Source of the DNA: BM003 sp963699835
Lineage (GTDB): Bacteria > Pseudomonadota > Gammaproteobacteria > Steroidobacterales > BM003
Assembly (NCBI GenBank): GCA_963699835.1
Contig: CAVOVJ010000010.1
Coordinates: 103,654-167,653, forward strand
Reading direction: 5' to 3'
Length of the DNA: 64,000 bases
How positions within the stretch are numbered: position 1 is the first letter of the stretch; the number at the start of each line of letters is the position of its first letter. The notes beneath the pieces were generated by a model that ran no database searches, was not told the DNA's origin, and saw only the letters and a list, made by a program, of their open reading frames with translations. Below, piece by piece: positions 7,657-16,584 of this stretch. Made by a program: the position numbers and the translations under genes.

Positions 7657-9256
7657 TCAATGCCGTTTATCACGCAGGATTTCGCGTGCGGCGTTGTGTC
7701 CGGGCAGCCCGGTTACGCCGCCACCGGGATGAGTTCCGGAACCGCACATGTAGAGATTTCTAATCGGTGTACGGTAGTTGCCGTAACCGAGCAAGCGGCC
7801 GGGCGCTGTAGAGTTGTTCCATGCTAAGCCGACCATGAAAGATGTCACCGCCGACAAGTCCGAATTTTCGCTCGAGGTCGGCGGGCGAGAGCACCATCCT
7901 GGCAACAATGCTGGAACGAAAATTGGGAGCGTATTCGTTGACCGTGTCGATGATCGTCTCGGCCGCGTCGTCGCGACACTCGTCCCAGTGTCTTCCGTCC
8001 GGCAGGGTTGGACTAAAGTGCTGGCAAAACAGGCTCGCGACGTGCTGTCCCGGTGGAGCGAGGCTGTCATCGATGGTGCTGGGAATCAGCATTTCGACCA
8101 CTGGCCGCCGCGACCAGCCGTTTTTCCGTGCGTCCTCGTAGGCATCGTGCATGTACTCGAGTGACGGGCCCATTATAATGCCGCCGCCATGATGGCGGCC
8201 CTGGGCAGTGCCCGGCAGACAGGAAAAGTCGGGCAGTTCCGACAGCGCAACGTTCATTCTGAATGTAGCGGAACCGCAGCGAAAACCCCTGATTGACTCA
8301 ACGAACTCGGGCGCCAATTCCGCGCCCGGCAGCAAATCCAGAAACAGCAGCTTCGGGTTGACGTTTGCCGCGACCTGGCGCGCCCGAAATACTTCACCGT
8401 CGCTGCTGCGAACACCGCTTACCTTCGAGTTTTCAACCAGGATTTCCGCAACCGGGGTCGCGGTGCGCAACTCTACCCCGAGTTCCCGCGCTTCCGCAGC
8501 CATCGCTGTGGTAATGGCGCCCATGCCGCCGATTGCATGACCCCACGCACCCTGCTTGCCATTGACCTCGCCGAACACGTGGTGGAGGAGGACGTAGCCG
8601 GTCCCGGGATGAAACGGGCTGGCAAAATTTCCGACGATCGCGTCGAAACCGAACAGGGCCTTGAGCGCAGGCGTTTCGAACCAGTCATCGAGAATTTCGC
8701 CCGCGCTGCGCGACATTAATCGAAGAACCGATCTTTGTTGCTCGAGACCCAGGTTCAGCCAGCGCCGTCCGCTTTTAAGCGCACGCCACGCGTCAATGAG
8801 CCCACCGCCCGCGTTCGGCGGTGTTTCAAGCAAGGTCGCGCGCAGCAGGCCGACGACTCCGTCCAGCATCTCGTAGTAGCGCGGCAGGCGTGCGGCGTCC
8901 TTGTTGGAGAATCGTGCAATCTGCTCGAAATCGCTGCTCTCGTCTGCGCCGAAGCTGAGGTGTCTGCCGTCAGGTAATGGCATGAAATTGGCCAGCGGAC
9001 GTTCGACAATTCGCAGGCCGTGTCGGGCGAGGTGTAAATCGGCAATGATCTTCGGATGGAGCAGGCTGACCGTATAGCTGGCCACGGAGTTGCGAAAACC
9101 GGGGTGAAATTCTTCCGTGACGGCAGCGCCACCCAATATTTCGCGGCGTTCCAGGACCACAACCTTGCGCCCGGCCCGGGCAAGATAGCAGGCGCAGACG
9201 AGGCCGTTGTGGCCACCACCGACGATGATGACATCATAAGAATTGCTGTCTGGCAT
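7657..9256 (-). pseudogene. Phytoene-desaturase-like FAD oxidoreductase with a one-base frameshift
   Basis: The first 490 or so residues begin with a dinucleotide-binding motif (VIIVGGGHNGLVCACYLARAG) and follow the carotenoid dehydrogenase/NAD(P)/FAD-dependent oxidoreductase (CrtI-like, RetSat/PYROXD2-like) pattern. After LYSARPL the frame changes; the expected C-terminus GYGNYRTPIRNLYMCGSG, then THPGGGVTG, continues in the next frame to 7657. The total length is 3n+1, and one extra base near 7789-7796 explains it. Without the C-terminal FAD-binding segment the truncated product would probably be inactive. Substrate unknown. It follows the RND adaptor gene by 64 bases on the same strand. Confidence 0.85.
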
Positions 9257-9320
9257 TGCGCGGGTTCCGCTGCAGAAAGGCGGTTATTGTGACCGTCCGG
9301 CGCACGCGGTGCCAGTGGTG

Positions 9321-10388
9321 CTAGCCGGCAGTTACGACTTCTTCGGCGATTTGTACCGTTTGCCCGGGTTGGAGACGCTCGCCACCGCGGATGACGACCT
9401 GGTCGCCGTCGCTGATGTTTCCGCGTACCTCGATCATCGAGCCGTTGCCGACCCCGGTCTGAACCGGAATCTGCTCCACTTTGTTGCCCTCGACCAGCTT
9501 GAACAGGTAGATAATGTCCTGGCGCAGGATCAGAGCATCGCGCGGCACCGCTACCACCTCCGTGGCCTCGCTGCGTGGCAGTTCCACCCGGACCGCAGAA
9601 CCAATCACCCAGCTGTTCGGATCAAGCGCCACTCTTACCTCGATCATGCGTGATCGCTCGTCACCAACCGGGATCACGGAACGAATCGTGTTGTTCGTAA
9701 AGTGGCGTTGATCACGAACCGTTACTTTCATATCTGCAAAGAGATAAGGTGCGACCACCATGGGCGCGCGCGCGCGGACCTCGATATTGGTCGTATCGAC
9801 CAGACGGGCAATCGTTCCGCCGACGGAAATAAACTCGCCAGCCTGGACCATCCGTTCGACAATCTGACCGGAAAACGGCGCTCTGACCTGCGCCCGTTGC
9901 AGGCTGTAAAGAGTCTGCTCGCGCGACACGCGGGCCTGCACCAGATCCTGTTCGGCCATCGCCTTCTGCGCAGTTGATTCGTCGAGCTGATTACGCGCCG
10001 CGTTGTTTTGCCGTGCCAGCTTCTGCAGCCGGTCGAGCTGCTGGCTGAGGTAAACGAGATTCGCTTCGAGACGCTTGATAGTGGCATCGTCCTCCTGCAA
10101 TTGCAGTGAGAGCGCGCGATCATCAATCCGGGCGATCACATCGCCGCTTTCTATCAGGTCACCGGCTTCTGCAACCCAGCTCAGCCGTCCCGAGATCTCA
10201 GCCGCAATCCGCGCATCGTTGCGGCTTACTACGGTTCCCGGGGCCTGGACCACAGAGGCCATTTTCTGGCGCTGCGCCTGGTCGACGCGAACGGTGGGCG
10301 GCGGCGGCCCTTGCTGGGCAAGCGCGGCCTGGCCCGCAAGCGCGGCAAGCAGAGGCAATGCCGCAAAGCGATAGACTTGTTTGTTCAT
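9321..10388 (-). CDS. RND efflux periplasmic adaptor (membrane fusion protein)
   Basis: 355 residues: a cleavable signal peptide (about 24 residues, no lipobox Cys), a split lipoyl/barrel-sandwich domain (EAGDLIESGDVIARIDDRAL and APFSGQIVERMVQAGEFI), a helical hairpin of about 80 residues between them (LVYLSQQLDRLQKLARQNNA), then beta-barrel and membrane-proximal domains. It bridges the inner-membrane RND pump to an outer membrane channel. It lies 23 bases downstream of the permease, so both form one operon in the order permease then adaptor. No tolC-type gene is nearby. Confidence 0.92.
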   Translation of the reverse strand: MNKQVYRFAALPLLAALAGQAALAQQGPPPPTVRVDQAQRQKMASVVQAPGTVVSRNDARIAAEISGRLSWVAEAGDLIESGDVIARIDDRALSLQLQEDDATIKRLEANLVYLSQQLDRLQKLARQNNAARNQLDESTAQKAMAEQDLVQARVSREQTLYSLQRAQVRAPFSGQIVERMVQAGEFISVGGTIARLVDTTNIEVRARAPMVVAPYLFADMKVTVRDQRHFTNNTIRSVIPVGDERSRMIEVRVALDPNSWVIGSAVRVELPRSEATEVVAVPRDALILRQDIIYLFKLVEGNKVEQIPVQTGVGNGSMIEVRGNISDGDQVVIRGGERLQPGQTVQIAEEVVTAG

Positions 10389-10411
10389 ACGAGCTTTCCC
10401 AAACCGTTCGA

Positions 10412-13400
10412 TCAGGTTTCCAGGGCCTTGCCGACTTCGGCTGCAGTGCCGGCTGGCGTTGTCTGTTTTGCCGCGGCGCCTTCTCCGAGCCGGAGCAGCG
10501 TCGGCAACAGCAACAGTGTGAATATAGCGCTGACTGACATGCCGCCGACGATGACCACCGCCAGGCCGCGATAGATCACGCTACCGGCACCCGGCATCAA
10601 CACCAGGGGCAGCATTCCGAAGATGCTGGTCAGTGTACTCATGAATATTGGACGCAGTCGAACCTGCAGCGCATGCGAGACCGCGTCACGCCGGGCCATG
10701 CCGCCGCGCTCAGCCATACGTGTCTGGTGGACCAGCAGGATCGCATTGTTGACCACGAGTCCCATCAGGATGATGAAACCGATCATCGTCAGCAGATCCA
10801 TTGGCTGAAAACTCAACGCATTCAGTATGCGCAATGCCGCGACACCGCCGACAGTGGCCAGCGGAAGTGCAAGGAGCACCAGAAGACTGTCGCGCATCGA
10901 GCGGAACAGGGCGCTCATCAGCAGAAACAACACCATTACCGCCAGCAGGAAATTCTCCGACATATTCGCGATCGCGGACTTCAGCGCGCTCGCGCTGCCG
11001 CCATACTGGATCGTTCCATCCGCCGGCAGCAGCGGTTTCAACTCGGGTTCAACTTCTTGCTGCAGGATCTCGATCGCCTCTTCCAGCGACAGATCCTCCG
11101 GCGGCGTGACGTTCAGCACGACGCTGCGACGGCGGTCGATCCGCAGAATCTGGCTCGGTCCAACAGTGCGCTGGATATCCACCAGTTCTCCGAGCGGCAG
11201 GACACCACCCAGCGGCGTGGCTAAAGGTACGGCTTCGAGTTCATCGGGGTTGGCCCAAGGCTCCGCGCGCAGGATGATGTCCATGCGTTTCTCGCCGTCG
11301 AAGTACTCGCCGACCCAGACACCGTCGCCCAGACTGCGCACGACGCTGGACAAGGTCTCGCGTGTCCAGCCTGCCTCGTTGATACGCTGATCGTCCGGAG
11401 TCAGGCGTAGTTCGGGTTCGGCGAGTTCGGTGCCGGGCCTTGGCTGGACCCGTGACCCGGGCAGTTTTTGCTGCACGATGCCCATGCCCTGCCGGGCCGC
11501 GTCTAGCAGGGCGCCGGTGTCGGTGGCCTGCATCACCATCGAGATATTGCGGCCGCCGCCAAAGCCGCCAAACAGATTGCCCTGCATCACGAATGCAAAC
11601 GTATCCGGGAGACCGGCGACCACCTCGTCACGGACGATCGCCTCGAGTTCCTTGACCCGGGTCTGGTCCTTTGCGCGGACCCCGATAGTGCCCCCGTTTG
11701 GCCAGACGATGATGTAGTAGTTTTTCAGCGCCGGTTCTTTCTCGCCGCTCATGTACGGTTCCAGCCGGTCGACCATGACCTTTACGATTTCGTCTTCGAT
11801 AAGATCGGTATTGGCTCCGGGCGGAAACTGGAAGAACCCGTCGATCGCATCGCGTTTGACCGGCGGCAGATAATCCATCCGTGGAATCAGTGTCAGTGTC
11901 ACCAGCACCGGTGTGCCCATCAGGACCAGAATCGTCAGCCAGCGCCGCAGCGGCGTGTCGGTGAGGCGCACAATTGCCGCCGCCATCCGCTGCCAGGTGT
12001 TTTCATGGCGATCCTTGAGGTGTTCGGAGTCGAGCCACTTCGCCGCCGCGGTCGGCAGTACGGTTATCGCGACCAGCAGCGAAATGCTGACGGCAATAGC
12101 AATGGTCAGCGCGAGATCGGCAAATAATTGTCCCTCGACATCTTTAAGGAAAATCACCGGCAGGAAGATCGCGACGGTCGTGGCGGTCGATGCCACCAGC
12201 GCGCCCAGAACCTGGGTCGTGCCCTCGGCTGCCGCGTCGAGCGCGCCGCGGCCCTGGCCGCGAAGGCGGACGATGTTCTCGAGGACGACGATCGCGGCGT
12301 CGAGCACCATGCCGACTGCGAATGCGAGTCCAGCCAGCGAGATGATATTCAGCGTGCGCCCGGTCAGATAAAGGACCACGAAGGTCGACAGCAGCGAAAT
12401 CGGTATCGCGGTGGCCACGAGCAGGGTTGCCCGCCATTGCCGCAGGAACCACCAGAGCACCCCGACCGCCAGCAGAACGCCTATCACCAGATTGCTGGTG
12501 ACGAGTCCGACCGCGCGCTTGATGAATACCGATGCATCGAATGACTGCTGGATGGAAAGACCGAGTTCCTGCAGTTGTTCTGCGCGGATTTCCTCTACCG
12601 CCGCTTTGACCGCCGTTAGGGCTTGTAAGGCATTCGCGCCGGATTCCTTGAAGATCTCAACGCCCATGGCCGGGTTGCCATTCTGGATCGAGAAATTGGC
12701 ACGGTCGCCGCGGCTGACGCTGATGTCGGCAATGTCGCCGAGTCGGACCGGTCTACCGTCACGCCACTCGAGGATCAGTTCGGACAATTGATCGGGTGTA
12801 TAGCGGCCGGCAAAACGCAGCGTGTACTGGCGTCTTCCGACCTCGACGAATCCGCCGGACACGTCGTTGGCCCGGCCGGCTATCGATGCGACGGTAGGAA
12901 TCTGGATACCGAGTTCGGCGGCGCGGTAGGGATCGAACACGATTTGCAGCTGCTCCTCCTGGCCGGCACGAATTTCGACGCCGGCAACGCCGGGAATACT
13001 CTCAAGCCTGGGCTTGAGAATGTCTTCGACGACGCGCTGGTAATTCTCAATCGGGCCAGCCGTGCCAGGTAGCAACTGGACGAAGAACCAGGTCAGAGTT
13101 TCATTGGTGCCGCCACCCCAGCCGGCCCCGAGGCGTACCGACGGCGGTGTGGCGTCGCGCGGTAATGGCTGCAGGCGATTGATCCGGCTGATGACATCGA
13201 TAAGGGTTTTCTGCATATCGGTGTCGAGCCCGAAACGCATATTGATCCAGGAGAAGCCCTTGTTCGCGCCGGCGCTCATTTCCTTCATACCGGGCAGGCC
13301 CTGCAGGACCTCTTCGATCGGCTCGACCAGTTCCGATTCGACTTCGCGCGGCGAGGCAGCGCGCCAGCCGGTCTGGACCGACATTTCCGGTTCGTCGATA

Positions 13401-13516
13401 TTTGGAAACAGCTGCACCGGGAGCTTGTTGAGGCTGTAGAGCCCGAAGAACACGATGATCGCGACAACGACTGCTATCCCGGCCGGGTTGCGTAGGGAAT
13501 TGATCGTGAGACTCAT
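10412..13516 (-). CDS. RND efflux transporter permease
   Basis: 1034 residues with the AcrB-like architecture: TM1, a large periplasmic loop, TM2-7, a second periplasmic loop, TM8-12. It exports substrates using proton influx. In TM4 the motif is GMVLDAAIVVLENI: the first of the paired proton-relay Asp residues of AcrB (Asp407/Asp408) is kept but the second is Ala, as in metal-efflux CusA. The rest, including the N-terminus and the absence of methionine-rich metal sites I could see, is not CusA-like. Substrate unknown. It is divergent from the lexA operon, and LexA boxes lie within the shared intergenic region. Confidence 0.93.
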   Translation of the reverse strand: MSLTINSLRNPAGIAVVVAIIVFFGLYSLNKLPVQLFPNIDEPEMSVQTGWRAASPREVESELVEPIEEVLQGLPGMKEMSAGANKGFSWINMRFGLDTDMQKTLIDVISRINRLQPLPRDATPPSVRLGAGWGGGTNETLTWFFVQLLPGTAGPIENYQRVVEDILKPRLESIPGVAGVEIRAGQEEQLQIVFDPYRAAELGIQIPTVASIAGRANDVSGGFVEVGRRQYTLRFAGRYTPDQLSELILEWRDGRPVRLGDIADISVSRGDRANFSIQNGNPAMGVEIFKESGANALQALTAVKAAVEEIRAEQLQELGLSIQQSFDASVFIKRAVGLVTSNLVIGVLLAVGVLWWFLRQWRATLLVATAIPISLLSTFVVLYLTGRTLNIISLAGLAFAVGMVLDAAIVVLENIVRLRGQGRGALDAAAEGTTQVLGALVASTATTVAIFLPVIFLKDVEGQLFADLALTIAIAVSISLLVAITVLPTAAAKWLDSEHLKDRHENTWQRMAAAIVRLTDTPLRRWLTILVLMGTPVLVTLTLIPRMDYLPPVKRDAIDGFFQFPPGANTDLIEDEIVKVMVDRLEPYMSGEKEPALKNYYIIVWPNGGTIGVRAKDQTRVKELEAIVRDEVVAGLPDTFAFVMQGNLFGGFGGGRNISMVMQATDTGALLDAARQGMGIVQQKLPGSRVQPRPGTELAEPELRLTPDDQRINEAGWTRETLSSVVRSLGDGVWVGEYFDGEKRMDIILRAEPWANPDELEAVPLATPLGGVLPLGELVDIQRTVGPSQILRIDRRRSVVLNVTPPEDLSLEEAIEILQQEVEPELKPLLPADGTIQYGGSASALKSAIANMSENFLLAVMVLFLLMSALFRSMRDSLLVLLALPLATVGGVAALRILNALSFQPMDLLTMIGFIILMGLVVNNAILLVHQTRMAERGGMARRDAVSHALQVRLRPIFMSTLTSIFGMLPLVLMPGAGSVIYRGLAVVIVGGMSVSAIFTLLLLPTLLRLGEGAAAKQTTPAGTAAEVGKALET

Positions 13517-13703
13517 TGCAGGCCATCCCTCTGGTGACTGTCGGTCGTGGACAGCCGCATAACTTTATATTGTTTTAGTTAGTTTGTTGTGCCCCGGCCT
13601 GTTTCAGGCCTTCCTGTGCAGACTGAGTTGAACACGAAAAGTTCAAGCGATGTTCTGTCCTTGGATGCGACAGGCGGCAAATTGGTTGCGGTCGGGCAAG
13701 GGC

Positions 13704-13731
13704 TTGTGTTGAAACTTTTCCTGTATATAAT
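13704..13731 (+). promoter_or_regulatory. Likely lexA promoter
   Basis: TTGTGT at 13704-13709 and TATAAT at 13726-13731, 16 bases apart. The -10 lies inside the left LexA box, the classical geometry for repression by occlusion. The -35 is weak. Confidence 0.5.
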
Positions 13732-13753
13732 GACAACTGTCATTATATACAGG
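13720..13753. promoter_or_regulatory. Two abutting LexA (SOS) boxes forming a 34-bp palindrome
   Basis: 13737-13752 is a perfect CTGT-N8-ACAG box. 13721-13736 is CTGT-N8-ACAA, one base from consensus. Together they make an exact inverted repeat of 16 bases (13720-13735 and 13738-13753) around a 2-base centre. The second box ends 10 bases before the lexA ATG. Confidence 0.9.
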
Positions 13754-13762
13754 TGTATTCTT

Positions 13763-14380
13763 ATGCAGGAACTGACACCCCGCCAGTCGCAGGTACTGGC
13801 TTTCATCCGTGATTTTATCGTCGAGCAGGGAATGCCGCCGACCCGCGCGGAGATTGCACGTGCGCTGGGTTTCAAGTCGGTCAATGCCGCTGAGGAGCAT
13901 CTTCGTGCGCTGCAACGCAAGGGTGCGATCGAACTGATTTCCGGCACTTCCCGTGGTATTCAGCTCAAAGACGCATTGCGCGAGCAAATAGGGTTACCCC
14001 TGGTGGGGCGGGTGGCGGCCGGTCATCCCATCCTGGCAGAGCAGCATATCGAGGCGCGTTATCAACTCGACCCGGATCTGTTCAGCCCCAAACCGCATTA
14101 TCTGTTGCAGGTAAAAGGCATGAGCATGCGTGACGCCGGCATCCTGGATGGTGACCTGGTGGCGGTACACCGGACTCCCGACATCCGCAACAGCCAGATC
14201 GTGGTTGCGCGTCTGGAAGATGAGGTAACCGTCAAGCGTTATCGCCAGGAAGGCAAGCTGGTCTGGCTGTTACCGGAGAACCCGGATTTCGCACCGATGC
14301 GGCTGGATCTGGCTGAGCAGCCTCTGATTATCGAAGGGGTTGTCGTTGGGGTTGTGCGGCGGGGTGCCGGACTGCAGTGA
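13763..14380 (+). CDS. lexA: SOS repressor LexA
   Basis: 205 residues from ATG 13763, just after the LexA boxes; a longer in-frame extension to 13589 would translate through the operator and is rejected. An N-terminal winged helix-turn-helix (PPTRAEIARALGFKSVNAAE) is followed by the self-cleavage bond Ala86-Gly87 (RVAAGHP), Ser121 (KGMSMRD) and Lys158 (VTVKRY), matching E. coli positions shifted by two. RecA-stimulated self-cleavage derepresses SOS genes. It is first gene of the cassette with imuA, imuB and dnaE2; its stop overlaps the imuA start. Confidence 0.97.
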   Translation: MQELTPRQSQVLAFIRDFIVEQGMPPTRAEIARALGFKSVNAAEEHLRALQRKGAIELISGTSRGIQLKDALREQIGLPLVGRVAAGHPILAEQHIEARYQLDPDLFSPKPHYLLQVKGMSMRDAGILDGDLVAVHRTPDIRNSQIVVARLEDEVTVKRYRQEGKLVWLLPENPDFAPMRLDLAEQPLIIEGVVVGVVRRGAGLQ

Positions 14381-15000
14381 AACCGCTACCCCAGGCACTT
14401 CTCGATCAGGTCGGTTTGTGGCGCGCCCGTAATGGCGCTCAGCGGGTGGCCACGATTGCCACCGGCTACCCCGAACTGGATAAGCAATTGCCTGGCGGTG
14501 GCTGGCCTCTGGGTGCGCTGACCGAGTTGATTGTCGGGCATTACGGGATTGGTGAGTTGAGATTGTTTTTGCCGGCGCTGTCCGCATTGAGCCGTCAGTG
14601 TGACCGCAGGCTGGTGTGGGTTGCACCACCACATGAGCCCTATGCGCCGGCACTTGCTGCGGCAGGTCTGGACATCTCCCGGCACCTGGTGGTGCGACCG
14701 GAGCAGTCGCGCGACGCTCTGTGGGCCGCCGAACAGGGCCTGCGCTCCGGGTGCTGCGCGGCGGTACTGTTATGGATAGAGCGCCTGAGTGGCAGGGAAG
14801 CACGCCGTTTGCAGTTGGCCGCCGAGTCGGGCGCCGCCTGGGGGCTGATCTTTCGTCCACCCGCGGCGGCGCAGGAACATTCGCCAGCTGCCCTGAGACT
14901 GGAGATGAGCGCCGACAGTGGTGAGCGCTGCTTGCGCATCCTGAAAGCCCGCGGTGGGCGGCCTGCGGTGTTGGACGGCCTGCAATGGCTGGCCCATTGA
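14377..15000 (+). CDS. imuA: ImuA, SOS translesion accessory protein
   Basis: 207 residues. It shows the shortened RecA-like fold typical of ImuA (sometimes annotated SulA-like): TGYPELDKQLPGGGWPLGAL followed by a degenerate P-loop region (VGHYGIGEL). It is thought to assist ImuB and DnaE2 in damage-induced mutagenesis. The ATG-equivalent start overlaps the lexA stop by four bases, giving translational coupling. Position between lexA and imuB makes the assignment secure even though sequence conservation in this family is low. Confidence 0.88.
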   Translation: MKPLPQALLDQVGLWRARNGAQRVATIATGYPELDKQLPGGGWPLGALTELIVGHYGIGELRLFLPALSALSRQCDRRLVWVAPPHEPYAPALAAAGLDISRHLVVRPEQSRDALWAAEQGLRSGCCAAVLLWIERLSGREARRLQLAAESGAAWGLIFRPPAAAQEHSPAALRLEMSADSGERCLRILKARGGRPAVLDGLQWLAH

Positions 15001-15030
15001 CCCGGCCCGGCATAGGGAAGTCGCCAGGTC

Positions 15031-16584
15031 ATGAGCCGTTTACAGGAAAAGTCCCTCCCGCTTTTTTCTCTTGCCGATGAACAGCCGCTAAAACCGGCCC
15101 ATGACGCGGTGCCGGTTTCACCGTTCGCGCGCCCCGTGCCGAGACCGGTATTATGGCTGGCGGTGAACCTGCCGCGTCTCGGGCTGGAGGTGTTCGGTCA
15201 CAACGACGGCCCGCTGATTGTCGTAACCGGGCAAGGTGCCGCGCGCCGGGTATGGATACCCAACGATACCTGTATTGCTGCCGGCATACGCCCCGGCATG
15301 AGTCTCAATGCCGCGTTTGCCTTGCTGCCGGATTTGCGAGCGGCGGAACGTAGCCCCTTACGTGAACAGCAGGCGCTGGAACAAATTGCCATCCGGCTTG
15401 GGCGGTTCAGTCCCCGTGTCAGTTGCGATGCCGCCGACATGGTGTTGCTGGAAGTACAGGGCAGTCTGCGATTGTTCGGCGGGCTGGAGCGACTCTGCAG
15501 CGATGTGCGGGGCGTTCTGAGCGAGTCCGGATACACGACGCGGCTGGCGCTCGCGCCCACGCCGCTCGCAGCGGCATGGCTGGCCCGCGCTGGCGAGGGG
15601 AAGCCGGTTCTGGAGACCGCGCAATTATCGGGGCAGCTCGGCCGAGTGCCCCTGTCATGTCTCGACTGGCCGGAGCAGTTGCTCGCAACACTCGCAGGCA
15701 TGGGGGTATATACGCTGTCCGATTGCCTGCGTTTACCGCGTGACGGTTTTGCCCGGCGTTTTGGTCAGCAACGTCTCGATATGCTTGATCGGGCGCTGGG
15801 CCGGCAGGCCGATCCGCGCCAGGCTTTTACCCCGCCGGCCTATTTTGCGGATACGCTCGAGTTTGATTTCGAGGTGCATACCGCATCTGCGCTGGCGCCC
15901 TGGGTCGGTTGTTTGCTGAGCCGGCTGCAGAGGTTTCTTCTGCCCCGGCAGTTGGCGGTGGAACGTGTCATTTTCGAAGTAGTACATGCCGATCATCCGC
16001 CAACGCGCCTGCCGCTGGGGCTGGCGAGCCCGAGTTGCGATGGTGCCTATATTGGCGGACTCATGGCGGTGATCCTGGAGCGTCTCGTACTGCCGGCGCC
16101 GGCCAATGCGCTGTGTTTGCGCAGCGGGACGCCACTACCGTTGCGCCAGGACAGTGCGGGTCTTTTCGATGCTGACCCTGATCAGCCGGCAGACCGGCGC
16201 GGATTACGCGAACTGGTCGGGCGATTACGGGTCCGGCTCGGAGACGCCGCGGTATACGGTACGCACCTGGTCGCCGAGCATCGCCCCGAAGTGGCATGGC
16301 GGCGGGGCGGGGCCAGCGGCGATGTCGTGTCCCCGGTCCCGGCTATGCGTCCTGCGTGGATGCTGGATGTGCCGAGAGCGCTTGAGATCGTGCGGGAACG
16401 ACCCTGGTATTGCGGCCGCCTGCAGATCGAGAGCGGGCCCGAGCGTATCGAAACCGGATGGTGGGATGATGCCCCGGTAAGCCGGGATTACTACATAGCA
16501 GTCAATCCCGATGGCGCCCGGCTGTGGATTTATCGTGAACGCCGTAAAACGCCGCGCTGGTTTCTGCACGGAGTTTTCGGCTGA
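15031..16584 (+). CDS. imuB: ImuB, Y-family polymerase-like protein
   Basis: 517 residues. The Y-family-like fold begins at RPVLWLAVNLPRLGLEVFG near residue 40, and FSPRVSCDAADMVLLEVQGS replaces the catalytic motif region. ImuB proteins are generally not active polymerases but act as hubs contacting the beta clamp, ImuA and DnaE2. Unusually, about 40 residues precede the core and include KSLPLFSLADEQP, whose LPLF resembles a clamp-binding motif; this is an inference. The stop overlaps the dnaE2 ATG (TGATG), so the pair is coupled. Confidence 0.92.
   Translation: MSRLQEKSLPLFSLADEQPLKPAHDAVPVSPFARPVPRPVLWLAVNLPRLGLEVFGHNDGPLIVVTGQGAARRVWIPNDTCIAAGIRPGMSLNAAFALLPDLRAAERSPLREQQALEQIAIRLGRFSPRVSCDAADMVLLEVQGSLRLFGGLERLCSDVRGVLSESGYTTRLALAPTPLAAAWLARAGEGKPVLETAQLSGQLGRVPLSCLDWPEQLLATLAGMGVYTLSDCLRLPRDGFARRFGQQRLDMLDRALGRQADPRQAFTPPAYFADTLEFDFEVHTASALAPWVGCLLSRLQRFLLPRQLAVERVIFEVVHADHPPTRLPLGLASPSCDGAYIGGLMAVILERLVLPAPANALCLRSGTPLPLRQDSAGLFDADPDQPADRRGLRELVGRLRVRLGDAAVYGTHLVAEHRPEVAWRRGGASGDVVSPVPAMRPAWMLDVPRALEIVRERPWYCGRLQIESGPERIETGWWDDAPVSRDYYIAVNPDGARLWIYRERRKTPRWFLHGVFG

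Noticed and set aside
13589..13762. N-terminal extension of lexA in the same frame
   Set aside because: It would be translated through the LexA boxes and promoter, has no family similarity, and ATG 13763 gives the exact expected LexA N-terminus.
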